This document shows positions 44,182 to 53,646 of a DNA stretch of 57,205 nucleotides, piece after piece. The position numbers were made by a program, and so were the translations under genes. How positions within the stretch are numbered: position 1 is the first letter of the stretch; each line of letters starts with the position of its first letter. This DNA comes from JAZKAD01 sp040389305. Lineage in GTDB: Bacteria; Pseudomonadota; Alphaproteobacteria; Rickettsiales; Rickettsiaceae. The DNA is taken from assembly GCA_040389305.1 (NCBI GenBank), contig JAZKAD010000053.1, positions 1 to 57,205 on the forward strand, in the 5' to 3' direction. The notes beneath the pieces were generated by a model. The model was not told the DNA's origin, searched no databases, and saw only the letters and a list, made by a program, of their open reading frames with translations.

Positions 44182-44925
44182 CTACTGACTTACGCAATGA
44201 ATATTTACTACATAATCCTTAGCGAGTCTTTCGACTTTGTAATTAGTAAAAATATCGTAAGTAGCATTCGAAGCATAGAATACATGATTACGCTTTAAAA
44301 AATCGATAAGTCCATCTACTCCGATTGCCATTCCCATGCTTGCTTTTGTATGCTCAGGGTCGTTTGGATCATAGGTTGTAAGTTTAGAAGTTACTACCCC
44401 AACAATATTAGAATTCTTATCCAGAAGAGGTCCTCCACTATTACCGTGATCTATTATATCCGTGAACTGTATATTGGTAAATTTAGTATTATCGGTGCGA
44501 TCGCTGACATGAAGTACCTTGGCCTCTCTTACGACATAATCGCCAGTTTTGCCGTGATCCAAAGGATATCCCACAGTAAACAAGATATCATTTGGAGATA
44601 TTTTGTCGTAGTTGATGCGTAAGTATGGAACTCTCTTAGAAGGGGTATTTACTTTAAGAAGAGCTAAATCAAGTTCAGTATCTACTAAAATCAGGGTAGC
44701 TAATTGAGGTTCTACTGCGCCACGTACTGCAATATTTAAGCATTTTTCAACAACATGGCGGTTGGTGACTATATTTTCTCTATTCACGTAAAACCCAGTA
44801 CCACTACTTATTGTATATGTGACATTTGATTGAAGTTTATCGAATCTAACTTCATCCCAAAGACTTGATGCTTCTGCGTTATATATACAAATAGTAATAA
44901 AGATAGAAAATATTCTAAGCATCAT
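44182..44925 (-). CDS. Exported trypsin-like serine protease (short)
   Basis: This 248-residue protein has a signal peptide (LRIFSIFITICIYNAEAS). The triad is His57 in TNRHVVE, Asp86 in DTELDLALLKV and Ser163 in DHGNSGGPLLD. It has no PDZ domain and stops soon after the protease fold. Start 44925 is chosen for the AGAGG just before it, which also removes overlap with the lipase gene. It lies between the lipase and the larger protease on one strand. Confidence 0.82.
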   Translation of the reverse strand: MMLRIFSIFITICIYNAEASSLWDEVRFDKLQSNVTYTISSGTGFYVNRENIVTNRHVVEKCLNIAVRGAVEPQLATLILVDTELDLALLKVNTPSKRVPYLRINYDKISPNDILFTVGYPLDHGKTGDYVVREAKVLHVSDRTDNTKFTNIQFTDIIDHGNSGGPLLDKNSNIVGVVTSKLTTYDPNDPEHTKASMGMAIGVDGLIDFLKRNHVFYASNATYDIFTNYKVERLAKDYVVNIHCVSQ

Positions 44926-44935
44926 ATGACCTCTA

Positions 44936-45839
44936 TTACCCATAGGAATCATCAAAACATCCAGCTTTTATTATCGTGTCCACTCCTCCTACTCCAGCGA
45001 TTTCGAGCTTGTCTACTAGCGCTTCAACAAAATTAACCATACTATGGTCTTTAATTTGATGTTCAGGCGGACCGTAAGAAATAATATCGAGAAGAAAGGA
45101 TAATGCAGGGTTAGGTACGTATTTACCGCAAAATCCAATAAGCTTTAATAATGGATCTGTGTGCCACTGCTCTTGTGGTACTAGATAGTAAGTATCTCCA
45201 GTTTGTTCATCCATCGTATTGATGAAGTTGGGTTTATTATTAATTGATATATAACTCACAGCATCTTTCAAGTCGCTAAGCTCTTGTCCTGAGGGCGCGA
45301 GAAGCTTTTTTACTAAATACTGACTACCAGGATTGTCAAAAGTAATAGTAGATATCTTGCCAGGGGTTAGTAACTTTTGAGCTTGGAGCTTTAAGGCCAT
45401 ATCAGTTGCTGCTAAATCGGACAATGCAGCCCCTAGAGAATGTCCTGTATAGTGAAAACTGTAGTCACCCGCTTCGTCTCCTAAATTATCTAGCACTAAC
45501 TGATTTAACTCCTTGGCTGCAGCAAATTTTTTAGGAGGCCAGCCCAGAGCCATATACGCATCATCTTGAAGATCGCTCAGAGCGTCCCTCATCCCCCCAT
45601 CAGTTCTTNNNNNNNNNNACGGCGCATCTAAATTGACCACCCCTTTGCGGTCCATCTAATAAATGGTTGGTCATAAGGAATAATTCATCCCCAGTTCCTT
45701 CTGTTGAGATGGATCCATCATATATATCGTAAGAATTTTGCGCATCTAATGCAGCTTGCTTTAAAAGTTCTGATGGAAGATAGGTTTGGACGTGCGATGT
45801 AGACTTAGATGGAGATGATGATACTGACTCTTGCGGCAT
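44936..45839 (-). CDS. Class 3 (fungal-type) lipase, interrupted by a scaffold gap
   Basis: The N-terminal piece (45619-45839) encodes a Ser/Thr-rich start (MPQESVSSSPSKSTSH) and an AALDAQNSYDIYDG helix. After ten N the C-terminal piece carries the nucleophile elbow YTGHSLGAALSDLAA, then FDNPGSQ, and ends in HSMVNFVEAL with a likely catalytic His. This is the Lipase_3 alpha/beta-hydrolase family, acting on triacylglycerol or phospholipid. There is no signal peptide, and the disordered start would suit secretion by another route such as type IV. A host-directed effector is plausible but unproven. Missing residues at the gap are unknown. Confidence 0.75.
45609..45618. other. Scaffold gap (10 N) in the lipase gene
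   Basis: Placeholder Ns. The flanks look bacterial on both sides; no telomere-like repeat is present here. Confidence 0.95.
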
Positions 45840-46018
45840 GATTTAATCACCGTTTAATTAATGTGATAACTTTATTTTTAATAGAGGGTTGATTTTTTTC
45901 CAACACAAAATTATGTATAGACGCATTATTGAAGAATTTATTAATACCCCAATGCAGAATTACCCGTTGTTTTACATATAGTTTGCTTTATTGTAAATTA
46001 TTTTATAATGGCCTTAGA

Positions 46019-46533
46019 ATGACAAAGCAAGTGATGTACCCAAACTTCGTTACTAGAATTTTTGCAACATCTCTAGATTTATTCTTTGTAACAACCATTG
46101 TTACCCCAATTATGCGGTTTTGCAGCTCGAAGCTTTTTGTGTGGAATTTNNNNNNNNNNNNNNNNNNNNNNATGGAATCAACATGGATAATCCGAATGCA
46201 ATAGCTATTGCCATGAGGTCCGCAGAGTTTGGAAAATATGTGACAGGAGAAAAGTATGCTACATACATAGGCTGTGTATTCTTGATTTCTTTTGTGCTGC
46301 TTAGTTTTTATTTTATATTTTTTTGGTATAAAATGGGGTGGACACCAGGGAAGTATATTCTAGGACTTCGCGTTGTTGATGCAGATACCTTAGAAAGGAT
46401 AAGTCTATATCAAAGCATAAAAAGATTCATATGGTACGCTCTAGCTCTGATAAGTATATGGTTTATTATCTTCACTAAGAAGCATCAGGGTCTGCATGAC
46501 AAAATCGCTAGAACAATAGTTATTAAGCGATGA
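46019..46533 (+). CDS. RDD-family membrane protein, interrupted by a scaffold gap
   Basis: The first piece encodes MTKQVMYPNFVTRIFATSLD and a first membrane segment up to the gap. The second has a further segment pair with the RDD-type GWTPGKYILGLRVVDADT and the end KHQGLHDKIARTIVI. RDD proteins are small polytopic inner-membrane proteins, often linked to ion transport or stress, with no fixed role. The reading frames on either side differ by the placeholder N length, so the frame across the gap is unknown. Divergent from the lipase. Confidence 0.8.
46150..46171. other. Scaffold gap (22 N) in the RDD gene
   Basis: Twenty-two N. The length is not a multiple of three relative to the flanking frames, so it cannot be trusted as a true size. 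Confidence 0.95.
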
Positions 46534-46538
46534 TTTTA

Positions 46539-46574
46539 GGGGGTGATATGACGCGTTCGTTATCACCCCCTTTT
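46539..46574. terminator. Bidirectional terminator between RDD gene and uvrA
   Basis: A 10-bp perfect stem (GGGGGTGATA 46539-46548, TATCACCCCC 46561-46570) with a 12-base loop is followed by TTTT on the plus strand. It lies five bases after the RDD stop and 14 before the uvrA stop, where two convergent genes meet. Confidence 0.88.
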
Positions 46575-46587
46575 ATTAAGAGTCATT

Positions 46588-49446
46588 TTATTTAGAGGCT
46601 TGGTGCATATAAGACTTCAAAAACCTGCCCGTAACGCTTTCTGAGCAGTTTACTACATCGCTTGGGGTTCCAACGACTACAACCCTTCCGCCTTTATCTC
46701 CGCCCTCTGGTCCTATATCAACAACATGATCAGCCGTCTTGATGACATCCATGTTATGTTCTATCACAAGCACTGTATTGCCCATATCGACTAGTTTATG
46801 TAGCACTTTAAGTAGTCTGTCTATATCATCTGCGTGAAGGCCAGTAGTAGGCTCGTCTAAGATATATAATGTTTTTCCGGTGGAGCGTTTAGATAGCTCT
46901 TTTGCAAGCTTCACTCTTTGAGCTTCACCGCCAGACAACGTAGTGGCGGATTGTCCAATCTTGATATATCCAAGGCCCACTTCATTTAGAGTGCGCAGTT
47001 TGTCGTATATATGAGGCACTTTGTCGAAAAAATGCATCGCGTCTTCAGCCGTCATTTGTAGTACGTCGGAGATCGATTTATCTTTGTATTTAATCTCTAA
47101 AGTTTCGCGGTTGTAACGCGTCCCATTACACATATCACATTTAACGTACACATCTGGCAAGAAATGCATTTCAATTTTAATCAGACCATCGCCCTGGCAC
47201 GTCTCGCACCTTCCACCTTTGACGTTAAAAGAAAAGCGCCCAACTTTATAGCCCCTCATTTTGGATTCTGGTAGTTCTACAAACCAATCTCTTATAGGGG
47301 TAAATGCTCCGGTATAAGTAGCTGGATTTGACCTAGGAGTCCTGCCAATAGGAGATTGATCTATATCTATTATTTTGTCGATATAATCAAGGCCCTTAAG
47401 CTCTTTATATACTCCTGGGCTTACCTTAGATCCTTCGAGTCTATGTATGGCTGCTTTATAAAAAGTATGTATTACTAAACTAGATTTACCGCTACCAGAG
47501 ACACCAGTTACTACTGTAAATGTCCCTAGTGGAATTTTTAAATCTGCATGTTGCAAGTTATTAGATTCTGCGCCGCATAGTTCAATAAATTTACCATTCC
47601 CAGGGCGCAGTACTTCAGGTATCGGTATTTTCTTTTTGCCACTTAAATACTGCCCAGTAATGCTGGCTTCATTTTTCTTAATATCCTCTATGGTGCCTTC
47701 CGCGATGATGTTGCCACCATGAATTCCAGCTCCAAGACCGACGTCTATTATATGATCAGCCTCGAGCATTGTCTCTTCATCGTGCTCTACAACTATCACG
47801 GTATTACCAAGATCTCGCAGATTCTTCAGCGTTTCTATTAGTCTTGCGTTATCTCTTTGGTGAAGTCCAATGGAGGGCTCATCGAGAACATAAAGTACTC
47901 CACTTAAACCAGATCCGATTTGAGAGGCAAGGCGTATACGTTGACTTTCTCCACCAGACAATGTTCCGGACTCCCTAGAAAGACTTAAATAATCAAGTCC
48001 AACATTTACTAAGAAACTTAGTCTTTCGCTAATTTCTTTGAGAATTCTAACCGCAATAAGTTGTTGGCGTTCTGTCAAATGCTCGGGCAGGGTAGTAATC
48101 CAATTTTTTGCATGCACTATGGTCATACCAGTAACCTGACCTATATGGATATCAGCTAGCTTAATGCATAGAGACTCTGCCTTTAGCCTATATCCTTGAC
48201 ATAGGCTGCATTTATGCTCGCTTCTATAACGAGCAAGGTCATCGCGCTGCCACTGCACGTCTGCTTTACGATATTTTTCTTCAAGACTTGGGATGATCCC
48301 TCCAAATGGTTGTTTTACCGAGTCCTTTCTTTCGCCATCAGAATAGGTAAAATTAATTTCTTCCGAGTCTGATCCGTAAAAAAGTACTTTTTTAGCGGTG
48401 GCACTAAGTTCATGAAATGGGGAAGAGAGTTTAAACCCATAATGCTTTGCCACTCCATCCAATGTCTGCATTACAAATTTTGAATTTGCATTGGCCCAAG
48501 GTAATATAGCGCCGCTAAGAATGCTGAGATTTTGATCGGGGACTATGAGATCTGCATCAAAAAACATCTCTTTGCCGAGTCCTTCGCATTTAGAGCAGGC
48601 GCCAAATGGGCTGTTAAAAGAAAAAATACGCGGCTCTATTTCTGGAATCTGGAATCCAGATACGGGACAGGAATACTTTTCGGAGAGAGTAATTCTGTCT
48701 CCTTTTTTATAATCGCCTTCTGCATCTATGCTGACTATTTCTAAGTAAATAATGCCCTCTGACATTCTAAGAGCAAGCTCGATACTATCTGCAATTCTAT
48801 TTCCGAGGTCATCGGAAACAGCAATGCGATCTACTACGACTTCAATGTTGTGTTTTTTATTTTTATCGAGCTTAGGTACGTCATCTATTTCGTAGAGCTC
48901 TCCATCTATTATTATGCGCCCAAAGCCATGTTTTTTAGCGCTCATAATTTCTTTGCGAAACTCACCTTTGTCACCAGAGGCAATAGGCGCAAGTATGTAT
49001 AGTTTTGTATCCTCAGGAAGTGCGCGGACTACATCTACCATTTCAGTTACTGTCTGGCTCTTAATGGGAAGACCAGTGGCCGGAGAATAAGGAACTCCGA
49101 TTCTTGCGAAAAGCAATCTTAAATAATCGTATATCTCAGTGATTGTACCAACTGTAGAGCGAGGGTTACGAGAAGTTGTTTTTTGATCAATTGCAATAGC
49201 GGGAGACAAGCCTGAAATTGATTCTACATCCGGTTTATTATTCAGTTGTAAGAACTGACGGGCGTAAGAAGAAAGGCTTTCAACATAACGTCTCTGGCCT
49301 TCTGCATAGACTGTATCAAAAGCGAGAGAAGATTTACCAGATCCGCTAAGACCCGTGATAACTACTAATTTATTTTTTGGAATATCGACATTGACATTTT
49401 TGAGGTTATGTTCTTTTGCGCCTCTAACTTTTATATATTCCTGCAT
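46588..49446 (-). CDS. uvrA: Excinuclease ABC subunit UvrA
   Basis: This 952-residue damage sensor of nucleotide excision repair has two ABC modules. Their Walker A motifs are GLSGSGKS near 32 and GVSGSGKS near 643. The signature motifs are TLSGGESQRIRLA and TLSGGEAQRVKLA. Zinc-binding cysteine pairs are present (CSLCQGYR, CETCQGDG, CDMCNGTRY). Length and order are normal. It is a single gene, divergent from metG across 230 bases in which I see no clear operator. Confidence 0.96.
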   Translation of the reverse strand: MQEYIKVRGAKEHNLKNVNVDIPKNKLVVITGLSGSGKSSLAFDTVYAEGQRRYVESLSSYARQFLQLNNKPDVESISGLSPAIAIDQKTTSRNPRSTVGTITEIYDYLRLLFARIGVPYSPATGLPIKSQTVTEMVDVVRALPEDTKLYILAPIASGDKGEFRKEIMSAKKHGFGRIIIDGELYEIDDVPKLDKNKKHNIEVVVDRIAVSDDLGNRIADSIELALRMSEGIIYLEIVSIDAEGDYKKGDRITLSEKYSCPVSGFQIPEIEPRIFSFNSPFGACSKCEGLGKEMFFDADLIVPDQNLSILSGAILPWANANSKFVMQTLDGVAKHYGFKLSSPFHELSATAKKVLFYGSDSEEINFTYSDGERKDSVKQPFGGIIPSLEEKYRKADVQWQRDDLARYRSEHKCSLCQGYRLKAESLCIKLADIHIGQVTGMTIVHAKNWITTLPEHLTERQQLIAVRILKEISERLSFLVNVGLDYLSLSRESGTLSGGESQRIRLASQIGSGLSGVLYVLDEPSIGLHQRDNARLIETLKNLRDLGNTVIVVEHDEETMLEADHIIDVGLGAGIHGGNIIAEGTIEDIKKNEASITGQYLSGKKKIPIPEVLRPGNGKFIELCGAESNNLQHADLKIPLGTFTVVTGVSGSGKSSLVIHTFYKAAIHRLEGSKVSPGVYKELKGLDYIDKIIDIDQSPIGRTPRSNPATYTGAFTPIRDWFVELPESKMRGYKVGRFSFNVKGGRCETCQGDGLIKIEMHFLPDVYVKCDMCNGTRYNRETLEIKYKDKSISDVLQMTAEDAMHFFDKVPHIYDKLRTLNEVGLGYIKIGQSATTLSGGEAQRVKLAKELSKRSTGKTLYILDEPTTGLHADDIDRLLKVLHKLVDMGNTVLVIEHNMDVIKTADHVVDIGPEGGDKGGRVVVVGTPSDVVNCSESVTGRFLKSYMHQASK

Positions 49447-49678
49447 AAATAATAACTTTGACTATTTTGTTGTGAATATCGCTTCCCCAAGCGATTGCGA
49501 GCGATTGCAGTATTCTAAACTAATAGTAAGTTTTTGGCAATTAGAGAAAAGACGATATATTGATCTATGTATTGTTATTTTTTATTTAAAACAAAATATA
49601 TTTGCAGAGGAAAAACTATATCTATTTCACGTCAATTTCTATAATATTGCCCCGATAAATTTCTAATATATTGTCGGA

Positions 49679-51196
49679 ATGAATAACTATTATATAACCA
49701 CGCCCATCTATTATGTCAACGATGTGCCTCATATAGGCAGCGCATATACCACGCTTGCTTGCGATGTAATCGCGAGGTTCATGCGTCTCTCCGGAAAAGA
49801 GGTAAAGTTTCTGACTGGGACTGATGAGCATGGACAAAAAGTAGAAAAAGCTGCGACGAATGCAGGAATTAGCCCTAAGGATTTTACAGATAAAATGTCT
49901 CTAAGGTTTAGAGAGCTTTGTGAAGTTATGAATTTTTCTAATGATGATTTTATTAGGACCACGGAGCCTCGCCATATTAATGCAGCACAAGCTTTATGGA
50001 AAAAACTTCAAGATAATGGCGCAATTTATCTAGGGTCTTATGATGGATGGTACTCTGTAAGAGATGAAGCGTTTTATAATGAGTCAGAACTTACAGAAGA
50101 TGGTCTTGCCCCTACTGGGGCTCCTGTAGAATGGGTGTCTGAGCCTAGCTATTTTTTTGCTCTCTCCAAATGGCAGGACCGTTTGCTAGAATTTTACGAC
50201 CAAAACCCCGACTTTCTGAAGCCAGTTTCTAGGCGTAATGAAGTGGTAAGTTTTGTAAAATCTGGCCTCAATGATCTTTCCATATCACGTACAAGTTTTA
50301 AATGGGGCATTCCAGTGCCTCAAGACGAATCTCATATTATGTATGTTTGGCTCGACGCTCTAACGAATTATCTGTCTGCCCTCGGATATCCGGAGGATAC
50401 AGATGATATGAAAAAATTTTGGCCAGCTAATGTGCATGTCATAGGGAAGGATATAACGCGTTTCCATGCAGTTTATTGGCCAGCTTTTTTGATGGCAGCG
50501 GATCTTCCTATTCCACAAACCATTATGGCTCATGGATGGTGGACAAATGATGGACAAAAAATATCAAAATCTCTTGGTAATACCATAGACCCAATCGCTT
50601 TAGTAAAAGAATTCGGCCTTGATCAAGTGAGGTATTTTTTGATGCGTGAAGTGATTTTTGGTAATGATGGTAACTATTCACGCAGTCAGTTAATAGCGCG
50701 CATTAACAATGAGCTTGCAAATAAAATAGGAAATTTATCGCAAAGAACTCTGTCTTTTGTGGTAAAGGAGTGCGGGGGGGTTCCAAGTGGAAATATAGAT
50801 GCTGCCTATAGCGAAGAACTACTTATTTGTGCATCCCAGCTTCTTGAATCTATGACTGCTGCAATTAATAAATATGATATTAGCACGGCGCTGAATCTTG
50901 TCTTGCAGCTTGCTGATATGGCGAATGTTTATATCGATAAAGAAGCGCCATGGACGCTTAAAAAAACGGATCAAAATAAAATGCAAGAAGTGCTTTATGT
51001 TTTGATGGAAGCCATTAGATACATTGGGCTCGCACTTCAGCCCTTTATGCCAAATTCAGCTTCCTTAATGCTGGATCAATTGGGAGTAAGTCAAAATGAA
51101 AGGGCTTTTTCCTGTATGTCTAAAGCTTATGCATTAAAGCCTGGAAGTGTATTATTAGCACCGACTCCTGTATTTCCTAGAGCGCAAGAGGTGTAG
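49679..51196 (+). CDS. metG: Methionyl-tRNA synthetase
   Basis: This 505-residue class I synthetase charges tRNA-Met. The HIGH motif appears as PHIGSAYTT at about 17-25, and KMSKS as KISKSLGNT near 294. It is the short type without zinc-knuckle cysteines and without the C-terminal dimer domain. The anticodon-binding helical part covers about 370-505. It ends two bases from the convergent recombinase gene. Confidence 0.95.
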   Translation: MNNYYITTPIYYVNDVPHIGSAYTTLACDVIARFMRLSGKEVKFLTGTDEHGQKVEKAATNAGISPKDFTDKMSLRFRELCEVMNFSNDDFIRTTEPRHINAAQALWKKLQDNGAIYLGSYDGWYSVRDEAFYNESELTEDGLAPTGAPVEWVSEPSYFFALSKWQDRLLEFYDQNPDFLKPVSRRNEVVSFVKSGLNDLSISRTSFKWGIPVPQDESHIMYVWLDALTNYLSALGYPEDTDDMKKFWPANVHVIGKDITRFHAVYWPAFLMAADLPIPQTIMAHGWWTNDGQKISKSLGNTIDPIALVKEFGLDQVRYFLMREVIFGNDGNYSRSQLIARINNELANKIGNLSQRTLSFVVKECGGVPSGNIDAAYSEELLICASQLLESMTAAINKYDISTALNLVLQLADMANVYIDKEAPWTLKKTDQNKMQEVLYVLMEAIRYIGLALQPFMPNSASLMLDQLGVSQNERAFSCMSKAYALKPGSVLLAPTPVFPRAQEV

Positions 51197-51198
51197 CG

Positions 51199-52119
51199 TC
51201 ATTTTATTTTGCTAGCTGGATGATATTTATCCATTGTATTTTGTAGCTGCCTTGTATCCAAATGCGTGTAGATCTGAGTAGTGCTAATATCAGCATGGCC
51301 AAGCAACTCTTGAATAACACGAAGATCCGCGCCTCCTGCTAGCAAGTGACTTGCGAAGCTATGCCGAAGAACATGCGGTGATATAAGTTCTGGATCAATC
51401 ATTGCATTTATCGCGGCTTGTTTTAGCAAAATAGCAAAATTTTGCCTAGTCATATAACCTTGAGACGCTCTAGAAGGGAAGAGGTATATAGATTCTTTGG
51501 AGCCTTGAGTAAACAAAGGCCGGTACGGCAAGTAATTAGTGATCGCGTCTATGGCTCTGTCGTTAATAATAACTATACGCTCTTTCTCCCCCTTTCCCAT
51601 AATATATAGATGGTTTTTAATGACCTCAGTTTCTTTATTTATAGAGAGATTAGTCATTTTAATACTGATAAGCTCAGACACTCTGAGGCCTGCAGCGTAA
51701 AGAAGATGAACCATAGCAAGAAATCTTATTGCTTCCGGAGAGTTATCTAATTCTGCAGCTTGTATTAACCTCTTGATTTTATCTTGGGATAATAGATGAG
51801 GTAGCTTTACTTGATATTTCGGAATATCTATAAATGTAGTAGGATTTTTGGAGGCAATATTTTCGCTGATCAGAAAATTATAATAACTGCGAATCGCGGA
51901 GATTTTGCGTGCTATAGATCTTGGGGCTATGCTATTTGAAGACAAAGACCTTATGAATTCACGTATAGTATCTGAGGATACCGAAGCTGGATCGAGTATC
52001 TTTATTGTAGAAAGAAATTCATGGAAAGACAATAGGTCGGATTTATAGTTAAGGATAGAATTCTTAGAAATCCCACGTTCGGCCATCATTGTTTCGAGGA
52101 ATTGCTCTAAGAATTGCAT
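51199..52119 (-). CDS. xerD: Tyrosine recombinase XerD-type
   Basis: This 306-residue site-specific recombinase resolves chromosome dimers at dif. It has an N-terminal SAM-like DNA-binding domain (about 1-90). The catalytic set is Arg146 in AAGLRVSEL, a Lys near 176, His249 and Arg252 in HVLRHSFASH, His275 in LLGHADISTTQ and Tyr284 in IYTHLD. Length and motifs are those of XerC/XerD; XerD is favoured by the overall pattern but not proven. tRNA-Cys lies just upstream on the same strand. Confidence 0.88.
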   Translation of the reverse strand: MQFLEQFLETMMAERGISKNSILNYKSDLLSFHEFLSTIKILDPASVSSDTIREFIRSLSSNSIAPRSIARKISAIRSYYNFLISENIASKNPTTFIDIPKYQVKLPHLLSQDKIKRLIQAAELDNSPEAIRFLAMVHLLYAAGLRVSELISIKMTNLSINKETEVIKNHLYIMGKGEKERIVIINDRAIDAITNYLPYRPLFTQGSKESIYLFPSRASQGYMTRQNFAILLKQAAINAMIDPELISPHVLRHSFASHLLAGGADLRVIQELLGHADISTTQIYTHLDTRQLQNTMDKYHPASKIK

Positions 52120-52155
52120 GAGCTTATATCTTGAGTCATATTAGATAGAGGATCT

Positions 52156-52229
52156 TGGAGGCCAGGGCCGGAATCGAACCGGCGATAGAGGATTTGCAGT
52201 CCACGGCATTACCACTTTGCTACCTAGCC
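52156..52229 (-). tRNA. tRNA-Cys (GCA)
   Basis: On the minus strand a complete cloverleaf is seen: acceptor GGCTAGG/CCTGGCC, anticodon loop ACTGCAAA (GCA), T-arm GGTTCGATTCC, discriminator T as usual for Cys, and encoded CCA at 52156-52158. Confidence 0.95.
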
Positions 52230-52276
52230 ACGCAGAAGTAATAGCAAATACTTCTGCAAAATACAAGTTATTAATC

Positions 52277-53646
52277 TTATGATGTGATAGTAGTATCTAC
52301 AACTTTCTCCGGTTTTGGTGAGCATAAAGCTGCAACTAAACATATTCCCATTAGATTCGCCATAGTATCGAAGGCATCAGAGATAAAATCTAGGGCTATA
52401 AAGATTGAGTTAACCGCTCCACTGGGTAATCCAAGAGGAGTAAAAACTACAGAGAGAGCTTTATAATTATCCACAGGGTTATTAGCGCTAAGCGCTACAA
52501 GGGATGCAACGACTGATAATATACTTAGTAATATATAGTCATACAAACCTAAGTCTGCGCTAAATAAATGAGCTGCCAATATAGTCGCTATACAAAATAT
52601 GCTTATTGTACCGAATCTAAGCATACTAGCCCCCAAAGGAACTACTAGTTGTATCGTGCCGGGATGGAACTTAAACTTGTCTATTAAAACTTCCATAGCC
52701 AGACTTGATGAGACAAGAGTTGAGCGAGAGAAGAATGCGAGAGATAGGCAAGATGACATTTCTCTTAGCGCGAACATTAAAGGTTGGCCCGACCTTTTCC
52801 ATATTATAAGCATGGATATTATTATAATTACACTAAGCGAGGCCGTAATACAAAAGGCGAGATTCACTAGAACAAATAACGTATCAATAGATAGGAATTG
52901 CGACTGATATGCTAATATAAAAAATGACATTAATGGTAAGAATTGCAGAACCCAATCATTAATTGATTTAAATACTTTAAATATACCAACTAGTTGCTTA
53001 CGTACTATAGCGGCATTAGGAGTATTGACTGTGGCGTATCCAAGAGCCACACCAAGTGCAATAAAAAATATAATTACTTGAAGCACATTTCCTGTAGATA
53101 ATGCTTTGAATATATTGCTAGGGATTGCTGACTTAATTAGCTCGCCTATGCTACTTTTTTGGGCGCTAATATCTATGATCTCATTTACGCCAATCGCATG
53201 GGGTTGTATGATAGCTTCTGTGCGGTATACCACTCGTAAGATCTCGGTGTTGCTTAACATACTATTCCACGGTTTTATAGTATACGAGACAGCTATAGAT
53301 ACAAAGCAAACCAAGCACAAAACTACAAAAACTTTTNNNNNNNNNNTCATTGATATCGTCGGCGGCTATGTTCTCGGCAGATTTCTCAAGAGAAAGTTTC
53401 AGATGACTTTGATATAATATTATATACACCTTTTTTAGCGTCAGCATTATATATAAGCTCTAGAACGCCCATAACTATAGTAGTTATCATGAATGGTATA
53501 ACTGCAAGCTGCATCAACATTAAATAAATGTCATTTGCATATTGGCAATTCTGAGCTAAATCTTTATAGAATAAACCTACAATAGGGCCAAAAATAACAC
53601 CTACAAAAGCAAGTCTACTATCGGTAATTAATTTCATTATATTCAT
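52277..53646 (-). CDS. Dicarboxylate/amino acid:cation symporter (DAACS), broken by a gap and a frame change
   Basis: The start (53386-53646) encodes two membrane segments with FVGVIFGPIVGLFYKD and LMQLAVIPFMITTIVMG, typical of GltP/DctA-type symporters. That frame stops at TGA near 53386; the next frame continues as EKSAENIAADDIN into the ten-N gap (53337-53346). The rest (52277-53336) has the remaining helices and the conserved LVVPLGASMLRFGT region in place of the usual TVPLGAT-NxxGT motif. It should be a sodium- or proton-driven amino-acid or dicarboxylate importer. It overlaps the end of the binding-protein gene by four bases, so the two are co-expressed. The frame break is close to a contig end and may be artefact. 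Confidence 0.72.
53337..53346. other. Scaffold gap (10 N) in the symporter gene
   Basis: Placeholder Ns within the symporter. No foreign-looking flank is seen. Confidence 0.95.

Noticed and set aside
49447..49678. SOS-type operator between uvrA and metG
   Set aside because: I looked for a LexA-like inverted repeat and found none that is convincing.
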